A DNA stretch of 39,181 nucleotides, from NCBI GenBank assembly GCA_019114845.1, contig DXEU01000025.1:1-39181 (forward strand). The letters run 5' to 3'. The translations under genes and the position numbers were made by a program. Position 1 is the stretch's first letter; every line of letters begins with the position of its first letter. This document shows positions 22,809 to 30,075 of this stretch, piece after piece. The notes below the pieces were generated by a model. That model made no database searches, was not told the DNA's origin, and saw only the letters and a list, made by a program, of their open reading frames with translations. This stretch comes from Candidatus Lachnoclostridium stercoripullorum (GTDB lineage: Bacteria > Bacillota > Clostridia > Lachnospirales > Lachnospiraceae).

Positions 22809-23699
22809 ATGGAAATACGCACCCTTATCACCTTCCTGCGGGTCGCTGAGCTCCGCAGTTTTTCCCGCGCCGCCGCCCAGCTGGGCTACTCCCAGGCGGC
22901 GGTGACCATCCAGATCCGGCAGCTGGAGGAGGAGCTGGGCGTCCAGCTCTTTGAGCGCATCGGCAAGAAGGTGCGGCTGACGGAGGAGGGACGGAGTCTG
23001 ATCCCCAGAGCCATCGATGTGATGAACGCCGTGCGGGCGGTGCGTGATCTGGGGAGGGGGGATGAGCCGGAGGGGCAGCTGCGCCTGGGCACGGCGGAGT
23101 CCCTGCTCATCAGCGTGCTGCCGCCGGTGATGATGGAGTTCTGCCGCCGCTGCCCCAAGGTGGAATTTTCCACCTGCACCGACATGGTGACGGGGCTGTT
23201 TGACATGGTCCGGCAGAACGACATCGACGTGCTCTATTTCCTGGACAGGCGCACCAACTTCCCGGAGTGGGTGAAGGTGGCGGAGCGGCGGGAGCGGGCG
23301 CTCTTTGTCACCTCCCCCGCCAATCCCCTGGCAAAGGAGAGGCATATCTCCGTGGAGCGCCTGCTCATGGAGCCGCTGCTCCTCACGGAAAAAGGGGTGA
23401 GCTACCGATATGCCATGGAACAGGAGCTGGCCGCCGCCGGCCAGGAGATCCGGCCGGTGCTGGAGACGGGCAACACCGATATCCTCACCCAGATGCTCCT
23501 GAAAAATATGGGGGTGTCCTTCCTGCCGGAGTTTGTGGTGAGGGATTATCTGGCGGACGGGCGGCTGGCGGCTCTGGACACGGTCTGCCCGGAGATCGAG
23601 ATGTGGAGCCAGCTGGTGTACCACCGGAACAAGCTGGTGACTCCCCAGATGGAGATTTTTCTGGATCTGATGAAGAAGAACATGGAGAGCCGGGAATGA
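22809..23699 (+). CDS. LysR-family regulator, divergent from decarboxylase
   Basis: 296-residue LysR-type transcription factor. The N-terminal winged helix-turn-helix is clear (TFLRVAELRSFSRAAAQLGYS then QAAVTIQIRQLEEELGVQLF). The effector domain starts near residue 92 (GQLRLGTAESLLISVLPPVM). The frame is open further upstream, but ATG 22809 with AGGAGGG just upstream gives the standard MEIRTLITFLRV start. It most likely regulates the decarboxylase gene on the other strand from sites in the gap. The effector, possibly an aromatic amino acid or amine, is unknown. Confidence 0.92.
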   Translation: MEIRTLITFLRVAELRSFSRAAAQLGYSQAAVTIQIRQLEEELGVQLFERIGKKVRLTEEGRSLIPRAIDVMNAVRAVRDLGRGDEPEGQLRLGTAESLLISVLPPVMMEFCRRCPKVEFSTCTDMVTGLFDMVRQNDIDVLYFLDRRTNFPEWVKVAERRERALFVTSPANPLAKERHISVERLLMEPLLLTEKGVSYRYAMEQELAAAGQEIRPVLETGNTDILTQMLLKNMGVSFLPEFVVRDYLADGRLAALDTVCPEIEMWSQLVYHRNKLVTPQMEIFLDLMKKNMESRE

Positions 23700-23755
23700 G
23701 CCCTGCATTTCCTAACAGAACGGAAATGGACGGACGCCCTGCCCGCCGCGAAAAA

Positions 23756-23764
23756 TGATATGAT
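23756..23764 (+). promoter_or_regulatory. Extended -10 promoter for the PRD regulator
   Basis: TGATATGAT (core TATGAT, 23759-23764) has no good -35, and is 45 bases upstream of the ATG. Confidence 0.4.
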
Positions 23765-23808
23765 ACCGTAAGGTACAGAAGATAAAACTGAGAAGAGGAA
23801 GTGAGAAT

Positions 23809-25710
23809 ATGCTGTCAAAGCGTCAGAGCCATATCGTGGATCTATTGAACAATGAGCTGAAGCCCATCACCGGCCGGGATCTGGGAAAGACGCTGGGAGT
23901 GTCGGACAGAACCATACGCTCCGACGTGGAGGCCATCAACGCGGAGTACGGCTGCGAGCTGATCCGGGCCAACCGCCGCAGCGGCTACTACATCGACCAC
24001 GATCTGATGAAGGCCCAGAACATCAGCAGCCAGGAGGTGATCCCTCAGACGGCGCAGCAGCGCTGCGTTTACCTGATCAAGGAGCTTCTGTTCCGCAGCC
24101 GGGAGATCAACCTCATCGACCTGCAGGAGCGGGTGTTCGTCAGCGGGTACTCCATCGACAATGACCTGCGCAAGATCCGGGATATGATCCGCAGATACCC
24201 GGGGCTTCGCCTGGTCCGCTCCAGGAACCACATCCGCCTGTCCGGGGACGAGGGGGACAAGCGGAAGCTCTACAAGGAGCTGCTCATGGAGGAGACTAAG
24301 GGAAATTTTGTCAACCTGAGCGCCATCGCGGATATCTGGAAGGATTTTGACCTGCTGAAGCTGGAGGATGATTTCACGGAAATCTGCGAAAAATACGATT
24401 TCCGCATCTCGGAGATGGAGTATCCCCTGATCATGCTCCACGCGGGCGTATCCATCGAGCGCATGCTGAACCACAATTATGTCAGCGAGGAGCCGCCGGA
24501 GGCGGCGGAGGAAGAGGGGGGAAAGGAGTACCAGATCGCCGACGAGCTGTTCGCCAGGATCTCGGAGATCTACAAGGTGAAGCTGGTGAAGGACGAGGTG
24601 CTGCGGTTTGCCGGGCTCTTAAAGGGCAAGGACCGGCTGACGGAGGAGGAGACCAGGGAGGAGGCCGACGATATGGAGCGGCTCATGGGGGATATCCTGG
24701 AGCTCCTAAAGCAGGAGTTTGACATCGACCTGTCCACGGACGAGGATTTCCGCTCCGGGATCATCACCCATATCCGCCTGCTGATGAAGCGCCAGCAGAA
24801 CCAGGTGACGGCCAACGACCTGTATCTGCAGGAGCTGAAACGCAAATACCCCCTGGTCTTCGAGATGGCGGTGCGGGTGGCCCAGCGCATCGAGGGCTAC
24901 TGCGGCACCCGCCTCAACGAGAACGAGATCTCCTTTTTGGCCCTCCACCTGGGAGCGGCCTGCGAGCGGATGAATCTGTCGGAGCAGTACCGGGCGGTGG
25001 CCATCATCCCCAACAGCTACACCATGTCCAAGCCCTGCGTGGACAAGCTGATGCTGCGCTTCGGCAACCGCATGACGGTGGTGCGGGTGTGCAGCTTCTT
25101 CGAGGAGAAGAAGATCGTCCAGGACAACCCGGATCTGATCATCACCACCGTCCCCCTGAAGCACTATCTGGGCACGCCCACGGTGCAGATTTCCCTGTTT
25201 TTAAACGGGGAGGACGAGAGCAAGGTGTTTCAGATTTTGAACTACCTGGACAAGAAAAAATACCACAAGGACTTTGTGAGCCTCATGGAGCGGCTCATGC
25301 GCAAGGATCTCTTCCACATCCGGGACTCCATGGAGAGCCGGGAGGCGATCCTCAACTTCCTCTGCGATTCCCTGTACGAGAAGGGGCTGAGCGGGGAGAA
25401 TTTCAAGGAAAATGTGTTCCGCAGAGAGGCGCTCTCCGGCACCTCCTTCGTCTACGGCTTCGCCGTCCCCCACGCCATCGAGGTCTCCACCAGGGAGTCC
25501 TGCATCTCCATCATGATCCTCAGGGAACCGGTGAAGTGGGGGGATTTCAACGTGAGCCTGGTGGTGCTCTTGGCCATCCGGGACACGGACAACAGCCTGC
25601 TCAAAGTGTTTTTTGACTGGCTGTGCAACATTGTGACGGACAACAACAAATTTCAGGAGCTGATTCAGTCCAAGAACTACGAGGAATTCATGAATCATGT
25701 GACCCGATAA
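23809..25710 (+). CDS. PRD-containing transcription activator (LicR/MtlR type)
   Basis: 633-residue PTS-controlled regulator. Domain order: N-terminal helix-turn-helix (~5-65, KRQSHIVDLLNNE), Mga-like second HTH (~85-135), PRD1 (~190-300, with IMLHAGVSIERM), PRD2 (~305-400, with ITHIRLLMKR and LALHLGAACERM), an EIIB-like domain with Cys in VVRVCSFFEEKK and an EIIA-like domain with His in FAVPHAIEV. Phosphorylation of these His/Cys residues by HPr and by the PTS normally sets activity according to sugar supply. Placed upstream of a lactose/cellobiose-family PTS, it is the likely activator of that operon. An RDD-family gene follows after 11 bases. It is a DNA-binding rather than an RNA-antiterminator type because of the HTH domains. 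Confidence 0.93.
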   Translation: MLSKRQSHIVDLLNNELKPITGRDLGKTLGVSDRTIRSDVEAINAEYGCELIRANRRSGYYIDHDLMKAQNISSQEVIPQTAQQRCVYLIKELLFRSREINLIDLQERVFVSGYSIDNDLRKIRDMIRRYPGLRLVRSRNHIRLSGDEGDKRKLYKELLMEETKGNFVNLSAIADIWKDFDLLKLEDDFTEICEKYDFRISEMEYPLIMLHAGVSIERMLNHNYVSEEPPEAAEEEGGKEYQIADELFARISEIYKVKLVKDEVLRFAGLLKGKDRLTEEETREEADDMERLMGDILELLKQEFDIDLSTDEDFRSGIITHIRLLMKRQQNQVTANDLYLQELKRKYPLVFEMAVRVAQRIEGYCGTRLNENEISFLALHLGAACERMNLSEQYRAVAIIPNSYTMSKPCVDKLMLRFGNRMTVVRVCSFFEEKKIVQDNPDLIITTVPLKHYLGTPTVQISLFLNGEDESKVFQILNYLDKKKYHKDFVSLMERLMRKDLFHIRDSMESREAILNFLCDSLYEKGLSGENFKENVFRREALSGTSFVYGFAVPHAIEVSTRESCISIMILREPVKWGDFNVSLVVLLAIRDTDNSLLKVFFDWLCNIVTDNNKFQELIQSKNYEEFMNHVTR

Positions 25711-25721
25711 GGAGAAAAATT

Positions 25722-26255
25722 ATGGAAAATTTGGCAGGACTGGGGAGGCGTTTTTTCGCCTACCTGGTGGACTGGTATATAGGGGCCCTGGTCACGGCAT
25801 TTCCCGTGTCGGCGGTGTCCATGAAGCTGTTTGAAACGGTAAAAAATCAGAACCTTCTCACCTTCCCCGCCCCCTGGGGCCTCGTCGCCGGCGGTCTGGG
25901 GCTGGCGGCGGCCGTCCTCTACTACGCGGCGGTGCCGATCCTTGTGTGGCGGGGGCAGACCTTGGGAAAGCGGTGGATGAAAATCAAGATTGCGGACAGC
26001 TCCGGCGGGGAGGCGTCCGCCGGCCAGCTCATAATCCGGCAGCTGGCGGGAATCATAATCCTGGAAGGCTCCCTGGTGTCCGCCAGCACCATCTGGCATC
26101 AGCTGGTCACCATCCTGACGGGGGTCAACGTGGTGACCGCCCTCATGTACGCGGGCATGGCTGTCAGCCTGGTGTCTGCGGTGCTCACCCTGGCGGGCAG
26201 AAGGCGGGCCATCCACGACCGGATCAGCGGGACCGTGGTGGTGTCCTGCAAATAA
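25722..26255 (+). CDS. RDD-family membrane protein
   Basis: 177-residue protein with an N-terminal amphipathic RRFFAYLVDWYIG motif (Arg and Asp residues that name the RDD family), three or four hydrophobic segments, the GQTLGKRWMKIKI loop and a C-terminal HDRISGTVV, all as in RDD proteins. Function of the family is unsettled; some members have been linked to ion or small-molecule transport. ATG 25722 follows AAGGAG closely after the regulator stop, so the two genes are probably co-transcribed, while a separate promoter drives the PTS genes downstream. Confidence 0.85.
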   Translation: MENLAGLGRRFFAYLVDWYIGALVTAFPVSAVSMKLFETVKNQNLLTFPAPWGLVAGGLGLAAAVLYYAAVPILVWRGQTLGKRWMKIKIADSSGGEASAGQLIIRQLAGIIILEGSLVSASTIWHQLVTILTGVNVVTALMYAGMAVSLVSAVLTLAGRRRAIHDRISGTVVVSCK

Positions 26256-26274
26256 TTTCCTAATCTATAGGAAA
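26256..26274. promoter_or_regulatory. Inverted repeat upstream of the PTS promoter, candidate activator site
   Basis: TTTCCTA (26256-26262) and TAGGAAA (26268-26274), a perfect 7-bp repeat with a 5-base spacer. Its centre lies about 42 bases upstream of the -10, where PRD-type activators commonly bind. Confidence 0.5.
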
Positions 26275-26303
26275 CACTGGTAACAAAATAACGGAAAAGA
26301 ACG

Positions 26304-26312
26304 TGCTATACT
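26304..26312 (+). promoter_or_regulatory. Extended -10 promoter for the PTS operon
   Basis: TGCTATACT (core TATACT, 26307-26312) has a poor -35, as expected for an activator-dependent promoter. The EIIA start codon is 42 bases downstream. Confidence 0.55.
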
Positions 26313-26353
26313 CTGGACTATAAGGAAATATGCACAGAAAGGAGGCGGGAGAG

Positions 26354-26677
26354 ATGGAAGGTCTGGAACTGATCTGCTTTAACATCATTTCTTCTGTGGG
26401 AATGGCCAAATCCAGCTACGTGGAAGCCATGCGGGCAGCCGCAAAGGGGGACTACGAGGAGAGCGCCGCCAAGATGAAGGAGGGGGACGGCTACTATTCC
26501 AAGGGCCACGACGCCCATCTGGAGCTGCTGTCAAACGAGGCCAACGGCGCGGAACTGAACGCCGGCGTGATCCTGATGCACGCGGAGGACCAGATGATGG
26601 CCGCAGAGACCGTCCGGCTGATGGCCGAGGAGAACATCAAACTGTACAGAAAAATTCAGGAGCTCGAAGGCAGATAG
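26354..26677 (+). CDS. PTS EIIA component, lactose/cellobiose family
   Basis: 107-residue soluble phosphotransfer protein. The three-helix lactose-type EIIA pattern is present: IISSVGMAKSSYVEAM, then GDGYYSKGHDAHLELL, then ILMHAEDQMM. By comparison with the lactococcal LacA, His76 is the likely phosphorylated residue and Asp79 the metal ligand. The upstream open frame begins at 26330, but ATG 26354 has GGAGG eight bases before it and yields the usual N-terminus. It is first of an apparent eight-gene operon and passes phosphate to the EIIB encoded 31 bases later. Confidence 0.93.
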   Translation: MEGLELICFNIISSVGMAKSSYVEAMRAAAKGDYEESAAKMKEGDGYYSKGHDAHLELLSNEANGAELNAGVILMHAEDQMMAAETVRLMAEENIKLYRKIQELEGR

Positions 26678-26708
26678 AAGCCTGAGAAAGAGAAAGGAAG
26701 GTATGGAA

Positions 26709-27029
26709 ATGAAGAAGATTTATCTGTTCTGCAGCGCGGGAATGTCCACCAGCATGCTGGCCAGCAAGATGCAGAGTGTGGCGGACGCCCACAACGTTCC
26801 GGTGAAGGTGGCGGCTCATCCCCACAACAAGATCGGCGAGATCATCGATGCGGACCGCCCGGACTGCATTCTCCTGGGGCCCCAGGTGAAATACATGTAC
26901 GAGGAGACGGTGGCCCAGTACGGGAAGGAGAATATTCCCATCGCCGTGATCGACGCGGAGGCCTACGGCATGATGGATGGGGAAAAGGTGCTCAAGACAG
27001 CGATCAAGCTGATCAAAGCCAACAAGTAA
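26709..27029 (+). CDS. PTS EIIB component, lactose/cellobiose family
   Basis: 106-residue protein with the phosphorylated cysteine Cys8 in KKIYLFCSAGMSTSML, the hallmark loop of cellobiose-type EIIB. A Rossmann-like fold follows, with ADRPDCILLGPQVKYM and IPIAVIDAEAYGMMDG. ATG 26709 is preferred over ATG 26703, because AGGAAGG ends only one base before 26703 and seven before 26709. It takes phosphate from EIIA and passes it to sugar carried by EIIC. Confidence 0.94.
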   Translation: MKKIYLFCSAGMSTSMLASKMQSVADAHNVPVKVAAHPHNKIGEIIDADRPDCILLGPQVKYMYEETVAQYGKENIPIAVIDAEAYGMMDGEKVLKTAIKLIKANK

Positions 27030-27051
27030 GTAGTCAAGGGGGACAAATACA

Positions 27052-28422
27052 ATGCTCAGCAAATTGGAGAAAATTCTGATGCCTCTGGCGGAGGCCATCG
27101 GAAGGAACAAGTATCTCATGTCGGTCCGCGACGGATTTCTGGTGTCCACACCGCTTCTGATCGCCGGATCCATTTTCCTGGTAATCGCCAATTTCCCGAT
27201 CCCGGCCTGGACAGAATGGCTGTCCTCGGTGATCGTGAATCAGAATACCGGCGAGACGCTGGCCACCTTCCTGGCCAAGCCGTCGGACGCCACCTTCACC
27301 ATTATGGCCGTGTTTGCGGTGATGGGCATCGCCTACTCCTTTGCCAAACACATGAACACCAACCCCCTCTTCGGGTCGGCGGTGGGCCTGATGTCCTGGT
27401 TCCTGCTCATGCCCTACCTGGTTTCCGGGAACGTGGCAGTGGGCGAGACGACCCAGGCGGTGACCATGAGCGGCCTGAGCCTGGGCTGGCTGGGAGCCAA
27501 GGGAATTTTCGTGGGCATCATCTGTGCCTTCGCCTCCGTGCACATCTACGTGTGGGTGGAGCGCAAGGGCTGGGTGATCAAGATGCCGGACGGCGTTCCG
27601 CCCACGGTGGTGGAGTCCTTCTCCGCCCTGATTCCCGCCACGGTGGTCATGGCTGTGTTCTTCCTGATCAACCTGGCGTTCGGAGCCTTCGGAACCAACG
27701 CCTTTGACATCATTTTCCAGTTCCTGCAGACGCCTCTGCTGAACCTGGGAGACACTCTGGGAGCCATGGTGGTCGCCTACATTTTCCTCCACTTCTTCTG
27801 GTTCTTCGGCGTGAACGGAGGATCCGTGGTGGGCGCTGTGTTCAACCCCATCCTGCAGACCCTGTCCCTGGAGAACCTGGAATTCTTCCGCACGGGCGTG
27901 GGGGAAGGCCATATCATCTGCCAGCAGTTCCAGGATCTGTTCGCCACCTTCGGCGGAGCGGGTTCCACCCTGTCCCTGGTGATCGCCATGGTGCTGTTCT
28001 GCAAGTCCAAGCGGATCAACTCCCTGGGCAAGCTGTCCCTGGCGGCGGGCATTTTCAACATCAATGAGCCCATCATCTTCGGACTGCCCATCGTGCTCAA
28101 TCCCACCATGATCATCCCGTTTATGGTGGTGCCCACGGTGAACATCGTGATCTCCTATTTCTGCATGGCCCTGGGGCTGGTGCCCATCTGTTCCGGCGTG
28201 AACATCCCCTGGACCTGCCCCCTGGGAATCTCCGGATTCCTGGCCACCAACTGGGTGGGCGGACTGCTGCAGATCGCCCTGCTGCTACTGGGCGTGGTGA
28301 TCTACATGCCGTTTATCAAGATCATGGACAAACAGTACCTGAGAGATGAGGCGGAGGCCGCGGCGAAGAAGGAAGAGGAGGACGATATTTCCCTGGACGA
28401 CCTTTCCTTTGACGACCTGTAA
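27052..28422 (+). CDS. PTS EIIC permease, lactose/cellobiose family
   Basis: 456-residue polytopic membrane transporter with about ten hydrophobic segments. Landmarks of the CelB-like EIIC family are ATFTIMAVFAVMGIAYSFAKH, FFGVNGGSVVGAVFNPIL and the substrate region with FNINEPIIFGLPIVLNP. A short acidic Glu/Asp-rich tail ends the protein (SLDDLSFDDL). It transports and phosphorylates a beta-linked disaccharide or glycoside; the actual substrate is not determinable from sequence. The downstream hydrolases suggest a sugar linked to amino acid or peptide. The next gene is 17 bases downstream. Confidence 0.93.
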   Translation: MLSKLEKILMPLAEAIGRNKYLMSVRDGFLVSTPLLIAGSIFLVIANFPIPAWTEWLSSVIVNQNTGETLATFLAKPSDATFTIMAVFAVMGIAYSFAKHMNTNPLFGSAVGLMSWFLLMPYLVSGNVAVGETTQAVTMSGLSLGWLGAKGIFVGIICAFASVHIYVWVERKGWVIKMPDGVPPTVVESFSALIPATVVMAVFFLINLAFGAFGTNAFDIIFQFLQTPLLNLGDTLGAMVVAYIFLHFFWFFGVNGGSVVGAVFNPILQTLSLENLEFFRTGVGEGHIICQQFQDLFATFGGAGSTLSLVIAMVLFCKSKRINSLGKLSLAAGIFNINEPIIFGLPIVLNPTMIIPFMVVPTVNIVISYFCMALGLVPICSGVNIPWTCPLGISGFLATNWVGGLLQIALLLLGVVIYMPFIKIMDKQYLRDEAEAAAKKEEEDDISLDDLSFDDL

Positions 28423-28439
28423 AGAGGAGATGGAGAACG

Positions 28440-28964
28440 ATGAAGATTATCATGATTTATGACCAGATTCAGTCCGGCGCGGGGATCAAGGACGACCACA
28501 TGGTTCCCCTGGGAGCCACCAAGGATCCGGTGGGTCCGGCTGTGATGATGGAACCGTACTTAAAGAAAGTGGGCGGCCGGGTGGTGGCCTGCCTCTACTG
28601 CGGCGACGGCTTTTACGAGGCCAACGCCGACGAGGTGAGCCGCAAACTCTGCGCCATGGTGAAAAAGCTCCAGCCGGATGTGGTGATCTGCGGACCGGCC
28701 TTCAACTACCTGGGATATGGGAAAATGGCGGCGAGAGTCGCTCTGGATATCGAGAATACCGTGGGGATCCCGGCGTTCGCGGCCATGTCCAGGGAGAATG
28801 AGGAGACGATTTCTGCTTATAAAGACAAGATTCACATCGTGGAGACGCCGAAGAAGGGTGGATTTGGACTGAATGAGGCTCTGGAGGGCATGTGCCTTCT
28901 GGCGGCGGCGATGGTAAATAAGGATAGAGAAGCAGACGTTGCAGCCAAGTATTGTTTTAAGTAA
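28440..28964 (+). CDS. Short GrdB-related protein in the PTS operon
   Basis: 174-residue protein matching only the N-terminal half of the glycine/betaine/sarcosine reductase B subunit family (GrdB-type proteins are roughly 430 residues). Visible are IYDQIQSGAG, the CGDGFYEANADE motif (CGDN in GrdB) and ICGPAFNYLGYG (GPAFNAGRYG in GrdB). The C-terminal half with the selenocysteine site is absent. The gene ends at TAA with no in-frame UGA and no Sec site, so it is a naturally short protein. Cys56 in the CGD motif could be redox active, but function is unknown. It lies between EIIC and a glycosylasparaginase-like gene, and is presumably dedicated to the imported compound. No selenoprotein or glycine reductase gene is nearby. 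Confidence 0.75.
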   Translation: MKIIMIYDQIQSGAGIKDDHMVPLGATKDPVGPAVMMEPYLKKVGGRVVACLYCGDGFYEANADEVSRKLCAMVKKLQPDVVICGPAFNYLGYGKMAARVALDIENTVGIPAFAAMSRENEETISAYKDKIHIVETPKKGGFGLNEALEGMCLLAAAMVNKDREADVAAKYCFK

Positions 28965-28970
28965 GCCTGA

Positions 28971-29000
28971 GGGGGAATGTGGCATCTGCCATGTTCCCCC
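28971..29000 (+). repeat. Stable RNA hairpin after the GrdB-related gene
   Basis: GGGGGAATGTGGC (28971-28983) pairs with GCCATGTTCCCCC (28988-29000), two pairs being G-T, around an ATCT loop. No T-run follows, so it is not a typical terminator. Confidence 0.75.
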
Positions 29001-29021
29001 GCGTGATTTCTGAGAGAACTG

Positions 29022-29071
29022 CCGCCTGGAGAGGGGCGCGGGCGTGGCCTTCGCGCCGGGGTTCCGGGCGG
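29022..29071 (+). repeat. Second RNA hairpin in the same gap
   Basis: CCGCCTGGA (29022-29030) pairs with TCCGGGCGG (29063-29071) and inner GGCGCG (29035-29040) with CGCGCC (29052-29057). It ends about 12 bases before the purine-rich ribosome binding site of the next gene, with no T-run. Confidence 0.7.
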
Positions 29072-29099
29072 TGAGAAAAAGAGAGAGAGGAAAAGGAAT

Positions 29100-30056
29100 A
29101 TGTGGGGAATTATTGCGACCTGGAGAATGGCCTACGAGGGGATAGAGAAGGCCAGCGAGATGCTGAGGGAAGGAAAGGACGCGGGGGACGCCATCGAGAC
29201 GGCGGTGCGGGAGGTGGAAGATTTCCCCTACTACAAATCGGTGGGCTACGGCGGCCTGCCCAACGAGGAGATGGAGGTGGAGCTGGACGCCGCCTACATG
29301 GACGGAGATACCCTGGATATCGGCGCGGTGGCGGCCATCCGGGATTTCGCCAACCCGGTCTCCATCGCCAGACGCCTCTCCAAGGAGCCGGTGAACAACC
29401 TGCTGGTGGGGGAGGGGGCGGAAAAATACGCCCACAAGGAGGGCTTTGAGAGAAAGAACATGCTCACCGACCGGGCGAAGATCCACTACCGCAACCGGAA
29501 GAAGGAGATCGCCCAGACGGAGATCAAGCCCTACGCCGGCCACGACACCGTGGGGATGGTGTGCCTGGACGTCCACGGGAAGATGACCTCCGCCACCTCC
29601 ACCAGCGGACTGTTCATGAAGAGAAAGGGCCGCGTGGGCGACTCCCCCATCTCCGGATCCGGCTTCTACGTGGACAGCAAGGTGGGCGGAGCCAGCGCCA
29701 CCGGTCTGGGGGAGGACGTGATGAAGGGCTGCGTCTCCTACGAGATCGTGCGGCTGATGAGGGAGGGGATGCACCCCCAGGAGGCCTGCGAGAAGGCGGT
29801 GGCCATGTTTGACCGGGAGTTGAAGGAGAGAAGGGGCAAGGCCGGGGATATGTCCCTCATCGCCATGAACAACAAAGGCGAGTGGGGAGTCGCCACCAAC
29901 ATCGAGGGCTTCTCCTTCGCCGTGGCCACGGAGAAGGAAAAGCCGGTGGTGTACCTGACCAAGCGGGTGGACGGAAAATGTGTCCACGAGGTGGCCAGCA
30001 GGGAGTGGCTGGACGACTACATGAGAACCAGGACAGCCCCCTTGAAAGAGCTGTGA
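29100..30056 (+). CDS. Glycosylasparaginase-like Ntn hydrolase (cytoplasmic)
   Basis: 318-residue member of the N4-(beta-N-acetylglucosaminyl)-L-asparaginase/isoaspartyl peptidase family, which self-cleaves to expose an N-terminal threonine nucleophile. Thr150 in GHDTVGMVCLD is the predicted nucleophile and cleavage point, followed by SATSTSGLFMKRKGRVGDSPISGSGFY (shown by its ends SATSTSG and GRVGDSPISGSG) and ASATGLGEDVMK. There is no signal peptide, unlike the secreted FGly-type bacterial enzyme, so it acts in the cytoplasm on imported substrate. Substrate is likely an Asn-linked sugar or an isoaspartyl peptide. AGAGAGG precedes ATG 29100 by nine bases. It follows two RNA hairpins and is 19 bases upstream of the peptidase gene. 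Confidence 0.87.
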   Translation: MWGIIATWRMAYEGIEKASEMLREGKDAGDAIETAVREVEDFPYYKSVGYGGLPNEEMEVELDAAYMDGDTLDIGAVAAIRDFANPVSIARRLSKEPVNNLLVGEGAEKYAHKEGFERKNMLTDRAKIHYRNRKKEIAQTEIKPYAGHDTVGMVCLDVHGKMTSATSTSGLFMKRKGRVGDSPISGSGFYVDSKVGGASATGLGEDVMKGCVSYEIVRLMREGMHPQEACEKAVAMFDRELKERRGKAGDMSLIAMNNKGEWGVATNIEGFSFAVATEKEKPVVYLTKRVDGKCVHEVASREWLDDYMRTRTAPLKEL

Positions 30057-30075
30057 CGGGAGGTGTCCTGCTGTG

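Noticed and set aside
28440-28964. Possible selenoprotein with in-frame UGA in the GrdB-related gene
   Set aside because: No in-frame UGA occurs, the selenocysteine half is missing and the gene ends at TAA.
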